DNA of 64,000 nt, from contig NZ_JAGKSD010000009.1 in the NCBI RefSeq assembly GCF_017942225.1, positions 1 to 64,000 of the forward strand, in the 5' to 3' direction. Made by a program: the position numbers and the translations under genes. The DNA comes from Corynebacterium sp. Marseille-P3884 (GTDB lineage Bacteria; Actinomycetota; Actinomycetes; Mycobacteriales; Mycobacteriaceae). Positions 43,431 through 52,542 of the stretch are shown in pieces (positions within the stretch are counted from its first letter, which is position 1; each line of letters begins with the position of its first letter). The notes under the pieces are model-generated. The model had not been told where the DNA came from. It saw nothing but the letters and a program-made list of their open reading frames with translations, and made no database searches.

Positions 43431-43492
43431 GCGGCCGGGGAGGGAAGCTTAGACATCAGCGACGTCGACGATTCCCGCCTCGGCCGCGTTTT
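43431..43492 (+). terminator. Hairpin between grpE and dnaJ (attenuator or processing site)
   Basis: The arms GCGGCCGGGGAGGGAA (43431-43446) and TTCCCGCCTCGGCCGC (43472-43487) pair at 14 of 16 positions, followed by GTTTT. Within an operon this would act as a partial terminator or an mRNA-stability boundary and lower dnaJ/hspR relative to dnaK/grpE. Confidence 0.5.
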
Positions 43493-43566
43493 ACATAGAT
43501 AAACGTTTTTAGCAGTGAAAATAGACGCAGAACACAACAGAATAGGAATGGAAGGAGGAGGCGCAC

Positions 43567-44781
43567 ATGGCTATGCAGCAGGAATGGGCGAATAAGGACT
43601 ATTACGGCGACCTGGGGCTGTCGTCGTCGGCAAGCGCGGCTGAGATCAAGAAGGCGTACCGCAAGCTGGCGCGCGAGAATCACCCGGATTCCCACCCGGG
43701 CGATAAGCAGGCCGAAGAGCGTTTCAAGAAGGTGGCGGAGGCGTACGACGTCCTCGGCGACGAGACGAAGCGCAAGGAATACGACGAATTCAAGTCGATG
43801 ATGAACTCCGGAGGCTTCATGCGCTTCGGGGGGAAAGGAGGTTCCGGGTTTCCGGGCGGGTTTCGCACGACGACGACCACGTCGGACTTCGGGACCGGCG
43901 GATTCGGCGACGCAGGATTCGGACAGTCGTTTGGACAAGGCGGAGGATTTTCTGCGGAAGGCGGTCTTGGTGACATCTTCGGTGGCCTCTTTAACCGCGG
44001 CGGCGGCACTAGCAGGAGTGCTCGGCCGACGCGGGGGGCCGACGTCGAAACGCAAATAACGCTCGACTTCCGTGAAGCGGTCAAGGGCACGACGATCCCG
44101 GTCGAGTTGACCGGCGAGGCACCGTGCACCGATTGCCACGGCTCTGGTTCGGCGACGGGCAAGACCACGACGTGCCCGGATTGCGGTGGCTCCGGCTTTG
44201 TCAGCGAGCAGAAGGGCGCGTTCGGAATGTCCCGGCCGTGCACCCGCTGCGGCGGCACCGGCCAGATCATTGAGGATCCGTGCCAGACCTGCTCGGGCAG
44301 CGGCACGGTCCGGCGCACCCGGTCGATCACTGTGCGGATTCCCGCCGGCGTGATTGACGGGCAGAAGGTGCGCCTGGCCGGCCAGGGTGAGGCGGGCCCG
44401 AACGGCACGCCGGCGGGCGATCTGTTCGTGAATGTGACGGTGACGCCGGACAAGGTGTTCACCCGCAACGGCGATGACCTGGAAGTGACGGTGCCGGTGA
44501 GCTTCGCGGAGCTGGCCCTCGGCGGCGCTGTCACGGTGCCGACGTTGGACAGCCCGGTGAAGGTGAAGGTCCCCGCGGGCACGCCGAACGGCCGGACTTT
44601 GCGCGTGAAGGGACGCGGTGTGTCGCGCAAGTCGGGCACTGCGGGCGACCTCATGGTCACCGTCGAGGTGGAGGTGCCGAAGAACCTGGACGCCACGGCG
44701 ACGAGCGCGCTGCGCACCTACGCCCAGGCGGAGAAGGACTCCGGTTTCAACCCGCGCGCCGGCTGGTCTGGGTCCCAGTAG
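43567..44781 (+). CDS. dnaJ: Chaperone DnaJ (Hsp40, type I)
   Basis: A 404-residue co-chaperone. The J-domain has the HPD motif ([12 protein letters not shown]). A Gly/Phe-rich region (about 80-150) is followed by a zinc domain with four CxxCxGxG-type motifs ([32 protein letters not shown]) and a C-terminal substrate-binding domain. It delivers substrates to DnaK and stimulates its ATPase. It starts 155 bp after grpE with a strong GGAAGGAGGAGG ribosome site, and is followed by hspR after 15 bp. Confidence 0.97.
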   Translation: MAMQQEWANKDYYGDLGLSSSASAAEIKKAYRKLARENHPDSHPGDKQAEERFKKVAEAYDVLGDETKRKEYDEFKSMMNSGGFMRFGGKGGSGFPGGFRTTTTTSDFGTGGFGDAGFGQSFGQGGGFSAEGGLGDIFGGLFNRGGGTSRSARPTRGADVETQITLDFREAVKGTTIPVELTGEAPCTDCHGSGSATGKTTTCPDCGGSGFVSEQKGAFGMSRPCTRCGGTGQIIEDPCQTCSGSGTVRRTRSITVRIPAGVIDGQKVRLAGQGEAGPNGTPAGDLFVNVTVTPDKVFTRNGDDLEVTVPVSFAELALGGAVTVPTLDSPVKVKVPAGTPNGRTLRVKGRGVSRKSGTAGDLMVTVEVEVPKNLDATATSALRTYAQAEKDSGFNPRAGWSGSQ

Positions 44782-44796
44782 GGAGGTGATGCGTAG

Positions 44797-45186
44797 ATGA
44801 ATAAGAAAGACGACGCTGTCGACGAGTACTACGTCATCTCTGTCGCCGCTGAGCTCACCGGCATGCACGCGCAGACCCTGCGCACATACGACCGGATGGG
44901 CTTGGTCAGCCCGATGCGCACGTCGGGAGGCGGGCGCCGCTATTCGCAGCGCGATATCTCGCGGTTGCGCACGATTCAGCGCCTTTCGCAGGAAGAAGGC
45001 GTGAATTTGGCCGGCATCAAGACGATCATTGAGATGGCCGAACGCATCGACGATCTCGAAGACGAGAATGCGCGGCTCCGTGAACGGGTCGCTCGCGCAC
45101 CGCGGCGCGGCGGGGAGCTCGTCCATGTGCCGCGTTCGACGGCGGTGGTGACGTGGTCGCGCACCGCGCGCCGCGAACGCGGTTGA
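44797..45186 (+). CDS. hspR: Heat shock repressor HspR (MerR family)
   Basis: A 129-residue MerR-type regulator. The N-terminal HTH has VISVAAELTGMHAQTLRTYD, RMGLVSPMRTSGGGRRYSQR and SRLRTIQRLSQEEGVNLAGI. A coiled coil (about 70-95) and a basic C-terminal tail follow. HspR binds HAIR elements and represses dnaK and clpB until heat stress; in Streptomyces DnaK is its co-repressor. HAIR sites are present before both dnaK and clpB in this window. The ribosome site GGGAGGTGATG precedes the ATG. Confidence 0.95.
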   Translation: MNKKDDAVDEYYVISVAAELTGMHAQTLRTYDRMGLVSPMRTSGGGRRYSQRDISRLRTIQRLSQEEGVNLAGIKTIIEMAERIDDLEDENARLRERVARAPRRGGELVHVPRSTAVVTWSRTARRERG

Positions 45187-45285
45187 ATCAGGAGCGAATT
45201 ACCCGCGCAGCGTGGGTTTCTGGCACAATTCCTCGGTGGGATATCCACCGCTTGAATTGAATGCCGCATCGAAAGGGCCCGCGCT

Positions 45286-46782
45286 GTGCCGAGTCACGTT
45301 TCCTTCCGCCGCCGCGGGCTGATCGCCACCGCCGCGGCCCTCGCTCTTAGCCTTCCAAGTACGGTCGCGGCGCAGGAGGCGCTGCCGAAGAGTTCGGACA
45401 AGGTCCCGCAGGGGGGCTTAGCGCAGGCAACGAGTGAATACGATCCGACGGGCATCGAGTTCGTCCTCGCCACAGACGCAACGCTTATCGACGGCACGTC
45501 TGCCCCCGCCGGCACCTCCCTCCACCGCTGCACTGACCAGGCCAGCATCAATAATTGTGTGTACCAATTCGATTTCGAGCCGGGCACAGTCGTGAACGTG
45601 GTGTACACCTACCCGACCCACACGTCGACGGTCCCGGTGACGGTGGTGGAGCGTGACCCAGTCGGCCAGTCCGAGGATGCTCCGCTGGTCAATGAGGAGT
45701 TCATTTCGGGCGAGTACTCGATCAAGTACCCGAAGAGCTTCGCGCGGATCGGCGACAAAGGCACGTCCTTGGCGCCGACAGCCACGCGTGTGGTCGACGG
45801 TGTCCGCTACGAAAACCAGCCGTTGCCGAAGGGCACCACGTTCGCCGTGGACGAGAAAAGCGCAGATGTGGCGGAAGTCGATGAACTCGGCCGCGTCACG
45901 CTGACTTCCCCGGCGACGGCGAAGCCGGGGGAGACGGTCTCGGTGGGTGTCATAGCCACCTACCCAGACGGCAGCAAGGGCACGTTCACCGCGACCTTCC
46001 AGCTGAAGAATAAGCTGCAGGAAGACATGTTCACGCCGCACTACGAGGCGGGCCGCGAGGTCGTGCCCGGCGGCACCATCACGGTGCGCCAGGTTGCAGG
46101 TGATCTTCCGAAGGACGTGCTGTTCTACCCACACACGCCTGCGGAAGATTTGAACGGGTGGACTGTGTCGGTCGACGCGGCGTCCGGCGATCTGTCGGTC
46201 ACTGCGCCGAAGGAGGGCGAGCACCAGCCGCTTAGCTTCACGACGGCCGCGTTGTACGCCGACGGCTCCCAGTCCAAATTCACGGCCGAGGTGAGCCTGA
46301 AAGACGGCAAGGCGGAATCGGGCGAACGCCGCGTGAGCTTCCCGGAGGTCAGCGCTGCGACCGGAGACGGCGACATGCTCTCGGTGACCCCGAGCATCCC
46401 GGGGGAACTCCCCGAAGGAACGCGCTTCACGCTGGTTGAAGCCGGCTCTCTCAAGGATGCAGAGGTGAACGAGCAGACAGGCGAGCTCACCTTCACGGGT
46501 GCGACCGGCGGCACCGAACCAGTCGACCCGGTGGTGCAGGTGACCTACCCGGACGGATCGGTGAGCACCGTGAAGATTCCGCTCGATGTGACCGGCAACG
46601 ACGGCGACCGCATGTGCGCGGTGAAAGCATCGAGCACCAGCTCCGCGAAGGAATGCACGGCGGCCATCATCGGGATTCTCGCCGTGGTGACCGGCATCAT
46701 TGGAATGTTCACCGGAGCGGCACGCGTCCTGCAGGATTACCTGCCGGAGCAGCTGCGCCCCTACCTGCCGAAGGGGTGGTGA
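45286..46782 (+). CDS. Cell-surface protein with Rib/YPDG-type repeats
   Basis: A 498-residue exported protein. It has a signal peptide (about residues 1-29, ending VAAQ), then a short domain with a CxnC pair (HRCTDQASINNC). Three or four beta-sandwich repeats of Rib/alpha-like type follow, recognisable by YPDGS/YADGS motifs near their ends (ATYPDGSKGTFTATFQL, ALYADGSQSKFTAEVSL, VTYPDGSVSTVKIPL). A C-terminal membrane helix and a basic end replace an LPxTG signal, which is absent. Likely adhesive or structural. The downstream metalloprotease gene starts 1 bp after its stop, so they are made together. Start GTG 45286. A CGTCGATAAGC copy is at 45483-45492. Confidence 0.75.
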   Translation: MPSHVSFRRRGLIATAAALALSLPSTVAAQEALPKSSDKVPQGGLAQATSEYDPTGIEFVLATDATLIDGTSAPAGTSLHRCTDQASINNCVYQFDFEPGTVVNVVYTYPTHTSTVPVTVVERDPVGQSEDAPLVNEEFISGEYSIKYPKSFARIGDKGTSLAPTATRVVDGVRYENQPLPKGTTFAVDEKSADVAEVDELGRVTLTSPATAKPGETVSVGVIATYPDGSKGTFTATFQLKNKLQEDMFTPHYEAGREVVPGGTITVRQVAGDLPKDVLFYPHTPAEDLNGWTVSVDAASGDLSVTAPKEGEHQPLSFTTAALYADGSQSKFTAEVSLKDGKAESGERRVSFPEVSAATGDGDMLSVTPSIPGELPEGTRFTLVEAGSLKDAEVNEQTGELTFTGATGGTEPVDPVVQVTYPDGSVSTVKIPLDVTGNDGDRMCAVKASSTSSAKECTAAIIGILAVVTGIIGMFTGAARVLQDYLPEQLRPYLPKGW

Positions 46783-46783
46783 C

Positions 46784-49144
46784 ATGCGTCGAATTACCGC
46801 AGTAGCGCTTGCGACCAGCGCTAGTTTGATCACGCAGGCAGTCGTGGTGCCTCATTCCGCATCCGCTGAACCAGCGGCGGGCACCCAGGATTCAGGGCAG
46901 AATGTGCAGGCAGGTAGCCCGGAAGTTCTGAGCGCGAAGGTGGATAAATCGGGCACAGGACGCGCGACGTTGACGTTCCAAGACCCGCTCGCAGACGGCG
47001 GAATTCTGCGGACGCGCCTGGATAGCCGCATTTACCTCGGCGATGAGCCATCGTTTACCGACGCATCGACGGCCACGACCCGCAGGGAGGGAAATGCGGA
47101 AGTGGTGGAGCTGCGTAACGTCGATAAGCGAACTGGCATCGAGCTCGTGCGCACCTACCGTTTCGATGGTGCGCGGGCGACGCTCGAAGCGACGATGAAA
47201 AATACGACGTCGCAGATCCAGGCGATGCAGGTCGATCTGACGCACGCCGGAATGTACTCGTCGACGACATTCGACGCGACCGCTGGCGTGCAGCCGATCG
47301 TCGCGCGGACGACGAACCCGCAGTACGACGTCACCGTCGACTTCGGCGGCGACCCGCAAGCCACCGGATTCTCCGGCGGAAATGGCACGTGGTCCGACGC
47401 GAAGTACGGCGAACAGGGCACGAAAGCGAAAGCCGGCGAGGGAAGCGCGCGCTTGCAGGGAGGTCGCTGGTTCCGTCCGCTGAAACCGGGCGAGACGTTC
47501 ACAGGCTCGATCACGGTGAGCGCGCAAGCTGCGCCGAAGGCCATCGACCGCGACCGCGACGGCATTCCCGATGAGTGGGAGCGCAGCGCGTTCACCCCCG
47601 CCGGCTCCGCAGAGCAGCTCGAGCTCGCTCGCTGGGGTGCGACCCCTGAGAAGCCGGATCTATTCCTGCAGCTCAACTGGATGCAACCGGAAGCTGCGAC
47701 GGCCGGATGCTCGGATGATGCGTATGCACGCTCCGTGCGTGGTTTCAACGAATTCGTCGGGTGCGCGACGGCGAATAAGAACGAGTACCGGCCCTCGCGC
47801 AAGTCGCTGAATGATTTGGTGGAGCTCTTCAAGGCGCGCGGCTACAACCTTCACATCGACGCAGGTACCTGGTACAACAACTTCACCACGGACCCGACGC
47901 AGCTCAAGGGCGGCCCGACGGAGTCATATTCGCAGTACTACGCGGAAAACGGCGACGTGGGAAGCGCACTCGCGGCGGACCGCACCCGCCTGCTCGGCGG
48001 CCGAAAGTCCGTGTTCCGTCTCGGCATCATCGGCGATCAGATCATGCCTGGCGACGATTCTTCGGGCGCCGGTTCCACACCTGGCGGCGCGTTCTTCGTG
48101 TCCAAACCGAAGGACATGACCAACGACGAGCATCTGCGCAACACGATCCTCCACGAGCTCGGTCACAATCTCGGGCTCAGCCACACCGGCGTGGCGTCGA
48201 TCGCGGACCCGGAGGGGCAGAATTACTTGCCCAATTACGTGTCCACGATGAACTACCTCTACCAGTTCTCCCATTTCGGGTACTCCTTCGAAGAGTCGCA
48301 CTCGAGCGACGAGCTGCCCGCCGCATGCACCGGCCAGCCGTGCTACCTCGGCGACTACACCGTCCCGCCCGACTGGGATAACCTGCAGTTCTACGACGGA
48401 GTGATCGGGCGCGCGACAGGGGCGGTGGCTCCTGAGTCGAAGCATACGGAGCACGTGCCAACGATTCGCGAGCTCCAGGCGCTGGCCGCCAACAAGAACA
48501 ACGGCAAGGCCGGTTTCCGCCTCGTGGACAGCCGCGACCACATCAACGGCGTGGCCACCTACCGCGACAATAACGTCCTGACCGGCGAGATCAGCAACCT
48601 CGGCCGGGAGGACCACACGTTCACGCTCGAAGTCAGCTACGCCGGCGGCAAGACATGGCGCAAGAAATTCACGGTCAAAGGCATTCCGCTTGACGACGCC
48701 GCGTCTGCGTCCCCCAAGCGCACCGTCTCCATCCCCGTGAACCTGCCCGCGGATTTCCGCGGTTCCTCCCTGCCGGTGTCGTTCCGTGTGGTCAATGAGT
48801 CGGGGGAGCAGCAGTACAGCGAGACCCTCACCGTGCCCGTTCTCGACTACACCGCCGCTGAGGCCGAAGAGGTGCTCAAGCAGGTGCTCGCTGACCCGAA
48901 GGCATCCGCGCAGCAGAAAACCCTCGCCCGCAGCGTGCTCACGCCGACGAGCAAGGGTACTGATCTGGAGGACGGAAACAACGGTGACAATACCAGCGGG
49001 CGTGCTGGCACGACCCCGGGAGCGAATATCTCAGAGGGGTCGAGTACCGCCGGTATCGTCTTCGCGGTCCTCGCTCTGATCGCGGCGATCGCGGGCCTGG
49101 TCGGAATCGTGGCCCTGCCCGCGATGCCGGGCGCGCGACGCTAG
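46784..49144 (+). CDS. Membrane-anchored metzincin-type zinc metalloprotease
   Basis: A 786-residue exported protein. It has a signal peptide (about 1-27), an N-terminal beta region of about 220 residues, a calcium-type loop DRDRDGIPDEWERS, then the catalytic metzincin motif HELGHNLGLSH at about 457-467 with a downstream Met-turn candidate (STMNYLYQFSH). A beta-rich region, an Asn/Gly/Ser-rich stalk and a C-terminal membrane helix ending in GARR complete it. HExxHxxGxxH marks a zinc protease acting outside the cell. Cotranscription with the Rib-type protein suggests it processes or cooperates with that surface protein (inference). It ends in a 4-bp convergent overlap (CTAG) with pqo. Confidence 0.82.
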   Translation: MRRITAVALATSASLITQAVVVPHSASAEPAAGTQDSGQNVQAGSPEVLSAKVDKSGTGRATLTFQDPLADGGILRTRLDSRIYLGDEPSFTDASTATTRREGNAEVVELRNVDKRTGIELVRTYRFDGARATLEATMKNTTSQIQAMQVDLTHAGMYSSTTFDATAGVQPIVARTTNPQYDVTVDFGGDPQATGFSGGNGTWSDAKYGEQGTKAKAGEGSARLQGGRWFRPLKPGETFTGSITVSAQAAPKAIDRDRDGIPDEWERSAFTPAGSAEQLELARWGATPEKPDLFLQLNWMQPEAATAGCSDDAYARSVRGFNEFVGCATANKNEYRPSRKSLNDLVELFKARGYNLHIDAGTWYNNFTTDPTQLKGGPTESYSQYYAENGDVGSALAADRTRLLGGRKSVFRLGIIGDQIMPGDDSSGAGSTPGGAFFVSKPKDMTNDEHLRNTILHELGHNLGLSHTGVASIADPEGQNYLPNYVSTMNYLYQFSHFGYSFEESHSSDELPAACTGQPCYLGDYTVPPDWDNLQFYDGVIGRATGAVAPESKHTEHVPTIRELQALAANKNNGKAGFRLVDSRDHINGVATYRDNNVLTGEISNLGREDHTFTLEVSYAGGKTWRKKFTVKGIPLDDAASASPKRTVSIPVNLPADFRGSSLPVSFRVVNESGEQQYSETLTVPVLDYTAAEAEEVLKQVLADPKASAQQKTLARSVLTPTSKGTDLEDGNNGDNTSGRAGTTPGANISEGSSTAGIVFAVLALIAAIAGLVGIVALPAMPGARR

Positions 49145-50898
49145 AACTCGATCGCCGCGGCGCCCTTGATGTTGCGGAGGTTCGAGCGGGCCAGCTCGAC
49201 CATGTTGCCGATGCCACCGTCGAGCACCGTCTTGACCGCGGACTCGGTGAAGCCCTTGATCATGGTCCAGTCGAAGTTCGGCGGCAGGGACAGAGCGTCC
49301 GGGTCAGTGACCATCTCGACCAAGACGGGGCCGTCGTAGGCGAAGGCCTCCTTGATGGTCTTTTCCAGATCCGTCGGCTTTTCCACGCGGAAGGACTTGA
49401 TACCCACTGCCTCGGCGATATTGGCGTAGTTCACCTGGGCGTGGTCCGTCTGGAATTCCTTCAGGCCGGCGACCATCATCTCCAGCTTGACCATGCCGAG
49501 GCTGGAGTTGTTGAACACCATCATCTTCACCGGAAGATTGTGCTGCTGCACGGTGATCAGCTCGCTGAGCAGCATGGACACGCCGCCGTCGCCGGAGAAG
49601 GTGATCACCTGGCGGTCACGGTCCGCCGCCTGCGCACCGATTGCCTGCGGGACGGCATTAGCCATGGTGCCATGGCGGAAGGACGCCAGCTCGTCCTTCT
49701 TGCCGTTCGGGGTGATGTAGCGGGCAGCCCAGACATTGCACATGCCGGTGTCGACGGTGAAGATGGCGTCGTCGTCGGCCAGCTCGTCGATAAGCTCTGC
49801 GGCGTACTCCGGGTGGATCGGGGTGGCCTTCGTCTTCGTCCTGGTGCCGAAGTTCTCGATCACCGTCTCGAGCAGGTGCGCGTGCTCCTTGAGCATCTTG
49901 TCCAGGAACGAGCGGTCCTTCTTCTCGTCGACGTGCGGAAGGATGTTCTCGATGACGCTCTTGACATCGCCGACGACCGGGTATTTGACCTTGGCGCGGC
50001 GGCCGATGTTCTCGCCCTTGATATCCACCTGCGCGACATTGTCGGTGGGCAGCCAATCGTTGTACGGGAAGTCCGTGCCCAACAAGATGAGCAGGTCGGC
50101 CTCGTGCGATGCCTCGTAGCAGGCACCGTAGCCGAGCAGGCCGTTCATGCCCACGTCGAAGGGGTTGTCGTACTGGATGTGCATCTTGCCGCCGAAGGAG
50201 TGGCCGATCGGGGACTTGATCTTCTCAGCGAGCTGCAGGATTTCCTCGCGCGCATTAGCTGCACCCACGCCGCAGAACAGCGTGACGGTATCTGCCTCGT
50301 TGATTGCCTGAACCAGACGAGCAGCCTCACCGGCATCCGGGAAAACGCGCTTGTCGTCGCCACGCGCGATGGTGGACTCGAGCAGCGGCACATCAGCGGC
50401 ATCCTGGCTGGCAATATCGCCCGGCATGACGAAGACGGACACGCCCTTGCCCGCCATCGTCGACTGGATAGCGTGGTGCAGGATGCGTGCACCCTGCTCC
50501 GCCGAGTTAGCCATCTCGCAGTAGCCGGAGCACTCAGCGAAGATCTGCTCCGGGTGCGTCTCCTGGAAGAAGTTGGAGCCGATTTCCTGGCTCGGGATGT
50601 GCGAGGCGATGGCCAGCACCTTCCCGCCGTTGCGGTGCGAATCATAAAGACCCTGAATCAAGTGGGTGTTGCCCGGGCCGCACGATGCGGCGCAGACAGC
50701 GAGCTCACCCGTCACGAGGGACTCGGCGCCGGCGGCGAAGGCGGCGGCCTCCTCGTTGCGGACGTGAACCCACTCGATATTCGAATCAGCCACTGCGTCG
50801 GACACCGGGTTCAGGGAGTCGCCGACGAGGCCGTAAATGCGCTTGACGCCGTTGCGCTCTAGCGTTTCCACGATCTGGTGCGCGAAATCCTTAGCCAA
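49141..50898 (-). CDS. pqo: Pyruvate dehydrogenase (quinone) / pyruvate oxidase
   Basis: A 585-residue ThDP- and FAD-dependent enzyme. It has the catalytic Glu in VRNEEAAAFAAG, the ThDP motif GDGGVSMLLSELITVQQHNL...FNN, and the middle FAD domain with LLGTDFPYNDWLPTD. The C-terminal end with its own amphipathic segment matches the membrane-binding tail of E. coli PoxB. It converts pyruvate to acetate and CO2 and passes electrons to menaquinone at the membrane; C. glutamicum Pqo is the nearest model. A CGTCGATAAGC copy is at 49786-49795, encoding ELIDEL. Confidence 0.93.
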   Translation of the reverse strand: MAKDFAHQIVETLERNGVKRIYGLVGDSLNPVSDAVADSNIEWVHVRNEEAAAFAAGAESLVTGELAVCAASCGPGNTHLIQGLYDSHRNGGKVLAIASHIPSQEIGSNFFQETHPEQIFAECSGYCEMANSAEQGARILHHAIQSTMAGKGVSVFVMPGDIASQDAADVPLLESTIARGDDKRVFPDAGEAARLVQAINEADTVTLFCGVGAANAREEILQLAEKIKSPIGHSFGGKMHIQYDNPFDVGMNGLLGYGACYEASHEADLLILLGTDFPYNDWLPTDNVAQVDIKGENIGRRAKVKYPVVGDVKSVIENILPHVDEKKDRSFLDKMLKEHAHLLETVIENFGTRTKTKATPIHPEYAAELIDELADDDAIFTVDTGMCNVWAARYITPNGKKDELASFRHGTMANAVPQAIGAQAADRDRQVITFSGDGGVSMLLSELITVQQHNLPVKMMVFNNSSLGMVKLEMMVAGLKEFQTDHAQVNYANIAEAVGIKSFRVEKPTDLEKTIKEAFAYDGPVLVEMVTDPDALSLPPNFDWTMIKGFTESAVKTVLDGGIGNMVELARSNLRNIKGAAAIEF

Positions 50899-51017
50899 TT
50901 TTTTCCTCCATTTATGCGTTTAGATTTACGGCACCCTAGTGTACGCTTTTTCCATTTTCCGCCCCGACGGCTGTTGTGTGCTGTAGAATGCTCCGGCTTC
51001 GCGTCCTGAAACGCGTG

Positions 51018-52193
51018 TTATCCCCGCGCCGATTCCCCGAGCGCCCGCAGGAATGCTTCGTCTTCGTAGTAGTCGGTGTGGCCGCCGCGGATCCCGGGTA
51101 CGCGTTCGGCGCCGAAGCGTGCGGTGCCCGGGTCGGTGCCGTGCAGGGCACTGAACGGGGAGCGCAGCAAAAGGATCGGGTCGGTCGGCGAATCCGCGAC
51201 GGTGACCTTCGGGTCATCGGTGAATAAGGTGAGGTCGTCGACGTGGGAGGCACTGACGCCGGGCGAGCCGACGATATAGAGCTCGTCGGCGAACAGCCCG
51301 TATTCTTCGGCGGCGCGGGCGGCCACCACCGAACCGTAGGAGTGGCCCACCACGACTTTCCGTGAGTCCGGGAAGCGCTCCTCCATGGCGTACTGAAACG
51401 CCGCCAGATCGTCCGCGCCGGCGCTGGCGGGAATGCGCGACATGCCTTCAATCAGTGTCGGGGGAGCGGAGTAGCCTTGCCAGACCACCACGGCACCGCC
51501 GGTGGCTTCCGCGACGGCTTGGGCCTCTTCCATGGCCAGGGCGAATTTCTCGGGCTCGCCCGAACCCACGCCGGAGACCACCGTGGTCACCGACTGCGGC
51601 GGGATCGGTTCGCCGTTTTCGTCGTACTCCACGCCGATCATGACGCTGTACCCATCGGGCCCGCCCTCGAGAACGATCCCGTCGGCATTTGCGACTACGT
51701 CTTGCACTGAGGCGGGCGCGGTTTCCAGAAGCCGTGCGCTGATCTGGGACAACGGTTCGTCCGGGTGGAATACGAGGCGGTCTAAGTCCTGTTCGTGTTC
51801 GAGCTTGCATTCTTGGGAGATCGAGGCGGAGCAGGATTTATCGAGGAGGCGCTCCAATACGGACAACGCGGCCAGCGTGCTTTCGTGGGCGACGCGAAGA
51901 TGCGGCGGCACGAATGTCGCGGCCAGGGACTCTTTGCTCACGTCGACCATGTGCTGGGCGACAGCGGCTTCTTCGAGAATTTCCGCGATTTTCTCCATTG
52001 TGTCGGCGGGATTGCTCAACGCGCGTCCGAGGTCGGCGAGCTTGTCCAAGCCCGCGTCCGCGGCCTCGCCGGCGAGACCGGCGTTGGAGATGGAGGTGCG
52101 GGTGGCAGCGGTGTCGTCGATACGCGAACGCACGGTTCCCGCTGCCCGCCGCAACGCGTCTGAGCTGGCCGAAAGTTCTGATGTGACCAGCAT
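51018..52193 (-). CDS. WXG100-like N-terminal / DUF1023 alpha-beta hydrolase protein
   Basis: A 391-residue protein. Residues 1-130 are helical and resemble the ESX/WXG100-type segment common in actinobacteria. The C-terminal half is a DUF1023 alpha/beta hydrolase with TVVSGVGSGEPEKF, the nucleophile elbow VVGHSYGSVVAARAA and a likely Asp/His pair in the tail (DSPTDPILLL and GGHTDYYEDE). DUF1023 proteins are often linked to type VII secretion or to effector functions. Its ATG overlaps the stop of the upstream small gene by one base, so the two are a pair. No leader peptide is seen. Confidence 0.8.
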   Translation of the reverse strand: MLVTSELSASSDALRRAAGTVRSRIDDTAATRTSISNAGLAGEAADAGLDKLADLGRALSNPADTMEKIAEILEEAAVAQHMVDVSKESLAATFVPPHLRVAHESTLAALSVLERLLDKSCSASISQECKLEHEQDLDRLVFHPDEPLSQISARLLETAPASVQDVVANADGIVLEGGPDGYSVMIGVEYDENGEPIPPQSVTTVVSGVGSGEPEKFALAMEEAQAVAEATGGAVVVWQGYSAPPTLIEGMSRIPASAGADDLAAFQYAMEERFPDSRKVVVGHSYGSVVAARAAEEYGLFADELYIVGSPGVSASHVDDLTLFTDDPKVTVADSPTDPILLLRSPFSALHGTDPGTARFGAERVPGIRGGHTDYYEDEAFLRALGESARG

Positions 52194-52450
52194 TATTCCG
52201 CCTTGAATGCGCAGGCGTGATCGGCGTCGACCCCGCGGATGGCAGTGACGAATGCGGCTAAATCCTCGACGTGGGTGCGCACGCTCTCGGTGCGGGTGTC
52301 CACGCCGTCGGTTAACGCGCTGTGAGCGGCGGCGAGCGCGGCGCTGGTCAGGCTAGGGGTTGCTAAATCGGTGAGCTCAGGGTCGGTCCAGGTGGGCAGC
52401 GTCGGGAGGTCGGTGGTCGGTGCTTGAACGAAATTCGTTGTGTGGTTCAT
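52193..52450 (-). CDS. Small WXG100-like helical protein, partner of the DUF1023 hydrolase
   Basis: An 85-residue protein. A short Thr/Pro-rich start (PTTDLPTLPTWTDPELTD) is followed by one or two amphipathic helices (SLTSAALAAAHSALTDGVDT, RTESVRTHVEDLAAFVTAIR). It lacks a perfect WxG motif but has the length and helical character of ESX-like small proteins. Its TAA stop shares a base with the start of the hydrolase gene. Such pairs often assemble as a heterodimer through their helical parts, which is inference here. ATG 52450 is chosen because upstream codons are Cys-rich and unlike the family. Confidence 0.6.
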   Translation of the reverse strand: MNHTTNFVQAPTTDLPTLPTWTDPELTDLATPSLTSAALAAAHSALTDGVDTRTESVRTHVEDLAAFVTAIRGVDADHACAFKAE

Positions 52451-52519
52451 GCCCTTAACACAACGACAACCAGCACTGATGCACAACGGTGGCCAAATGA
52501 ACCTGTGGAATTTGAAAAC

Positions 52520-52528
52520 TTATCCACA
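52520..52528 (+). promoter_or_regulatory. Isolated DnaA box
   Basis: TTATCCACA is a perfect 9-mer DnaA box, in the 92-bp divergent gap between the small helical-protein gene and the nitrilase gene. Single boxes also occur by chance or as DnaA-responsive promoter sites; no other box is close, so it is not an origin. Confidence 0.35.
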
Positions 52529-52542
52529 TACCCTTGGTTCCC

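Noticed and set aside
50936-51451. Additional minus-strand gene before the DUF1023 hydrolase end
   Set aside because: Its Pro/Ser/Arg composition is that of a shifted frame of the hydrolase gene; the region between pqo and that gene is only a promoter gap.
52520-52528. Replication origin at the perfect DnaA box
   Set aside because: A single box without dnaA/dnaN, AT-rich unwinding sequence or further boxes.
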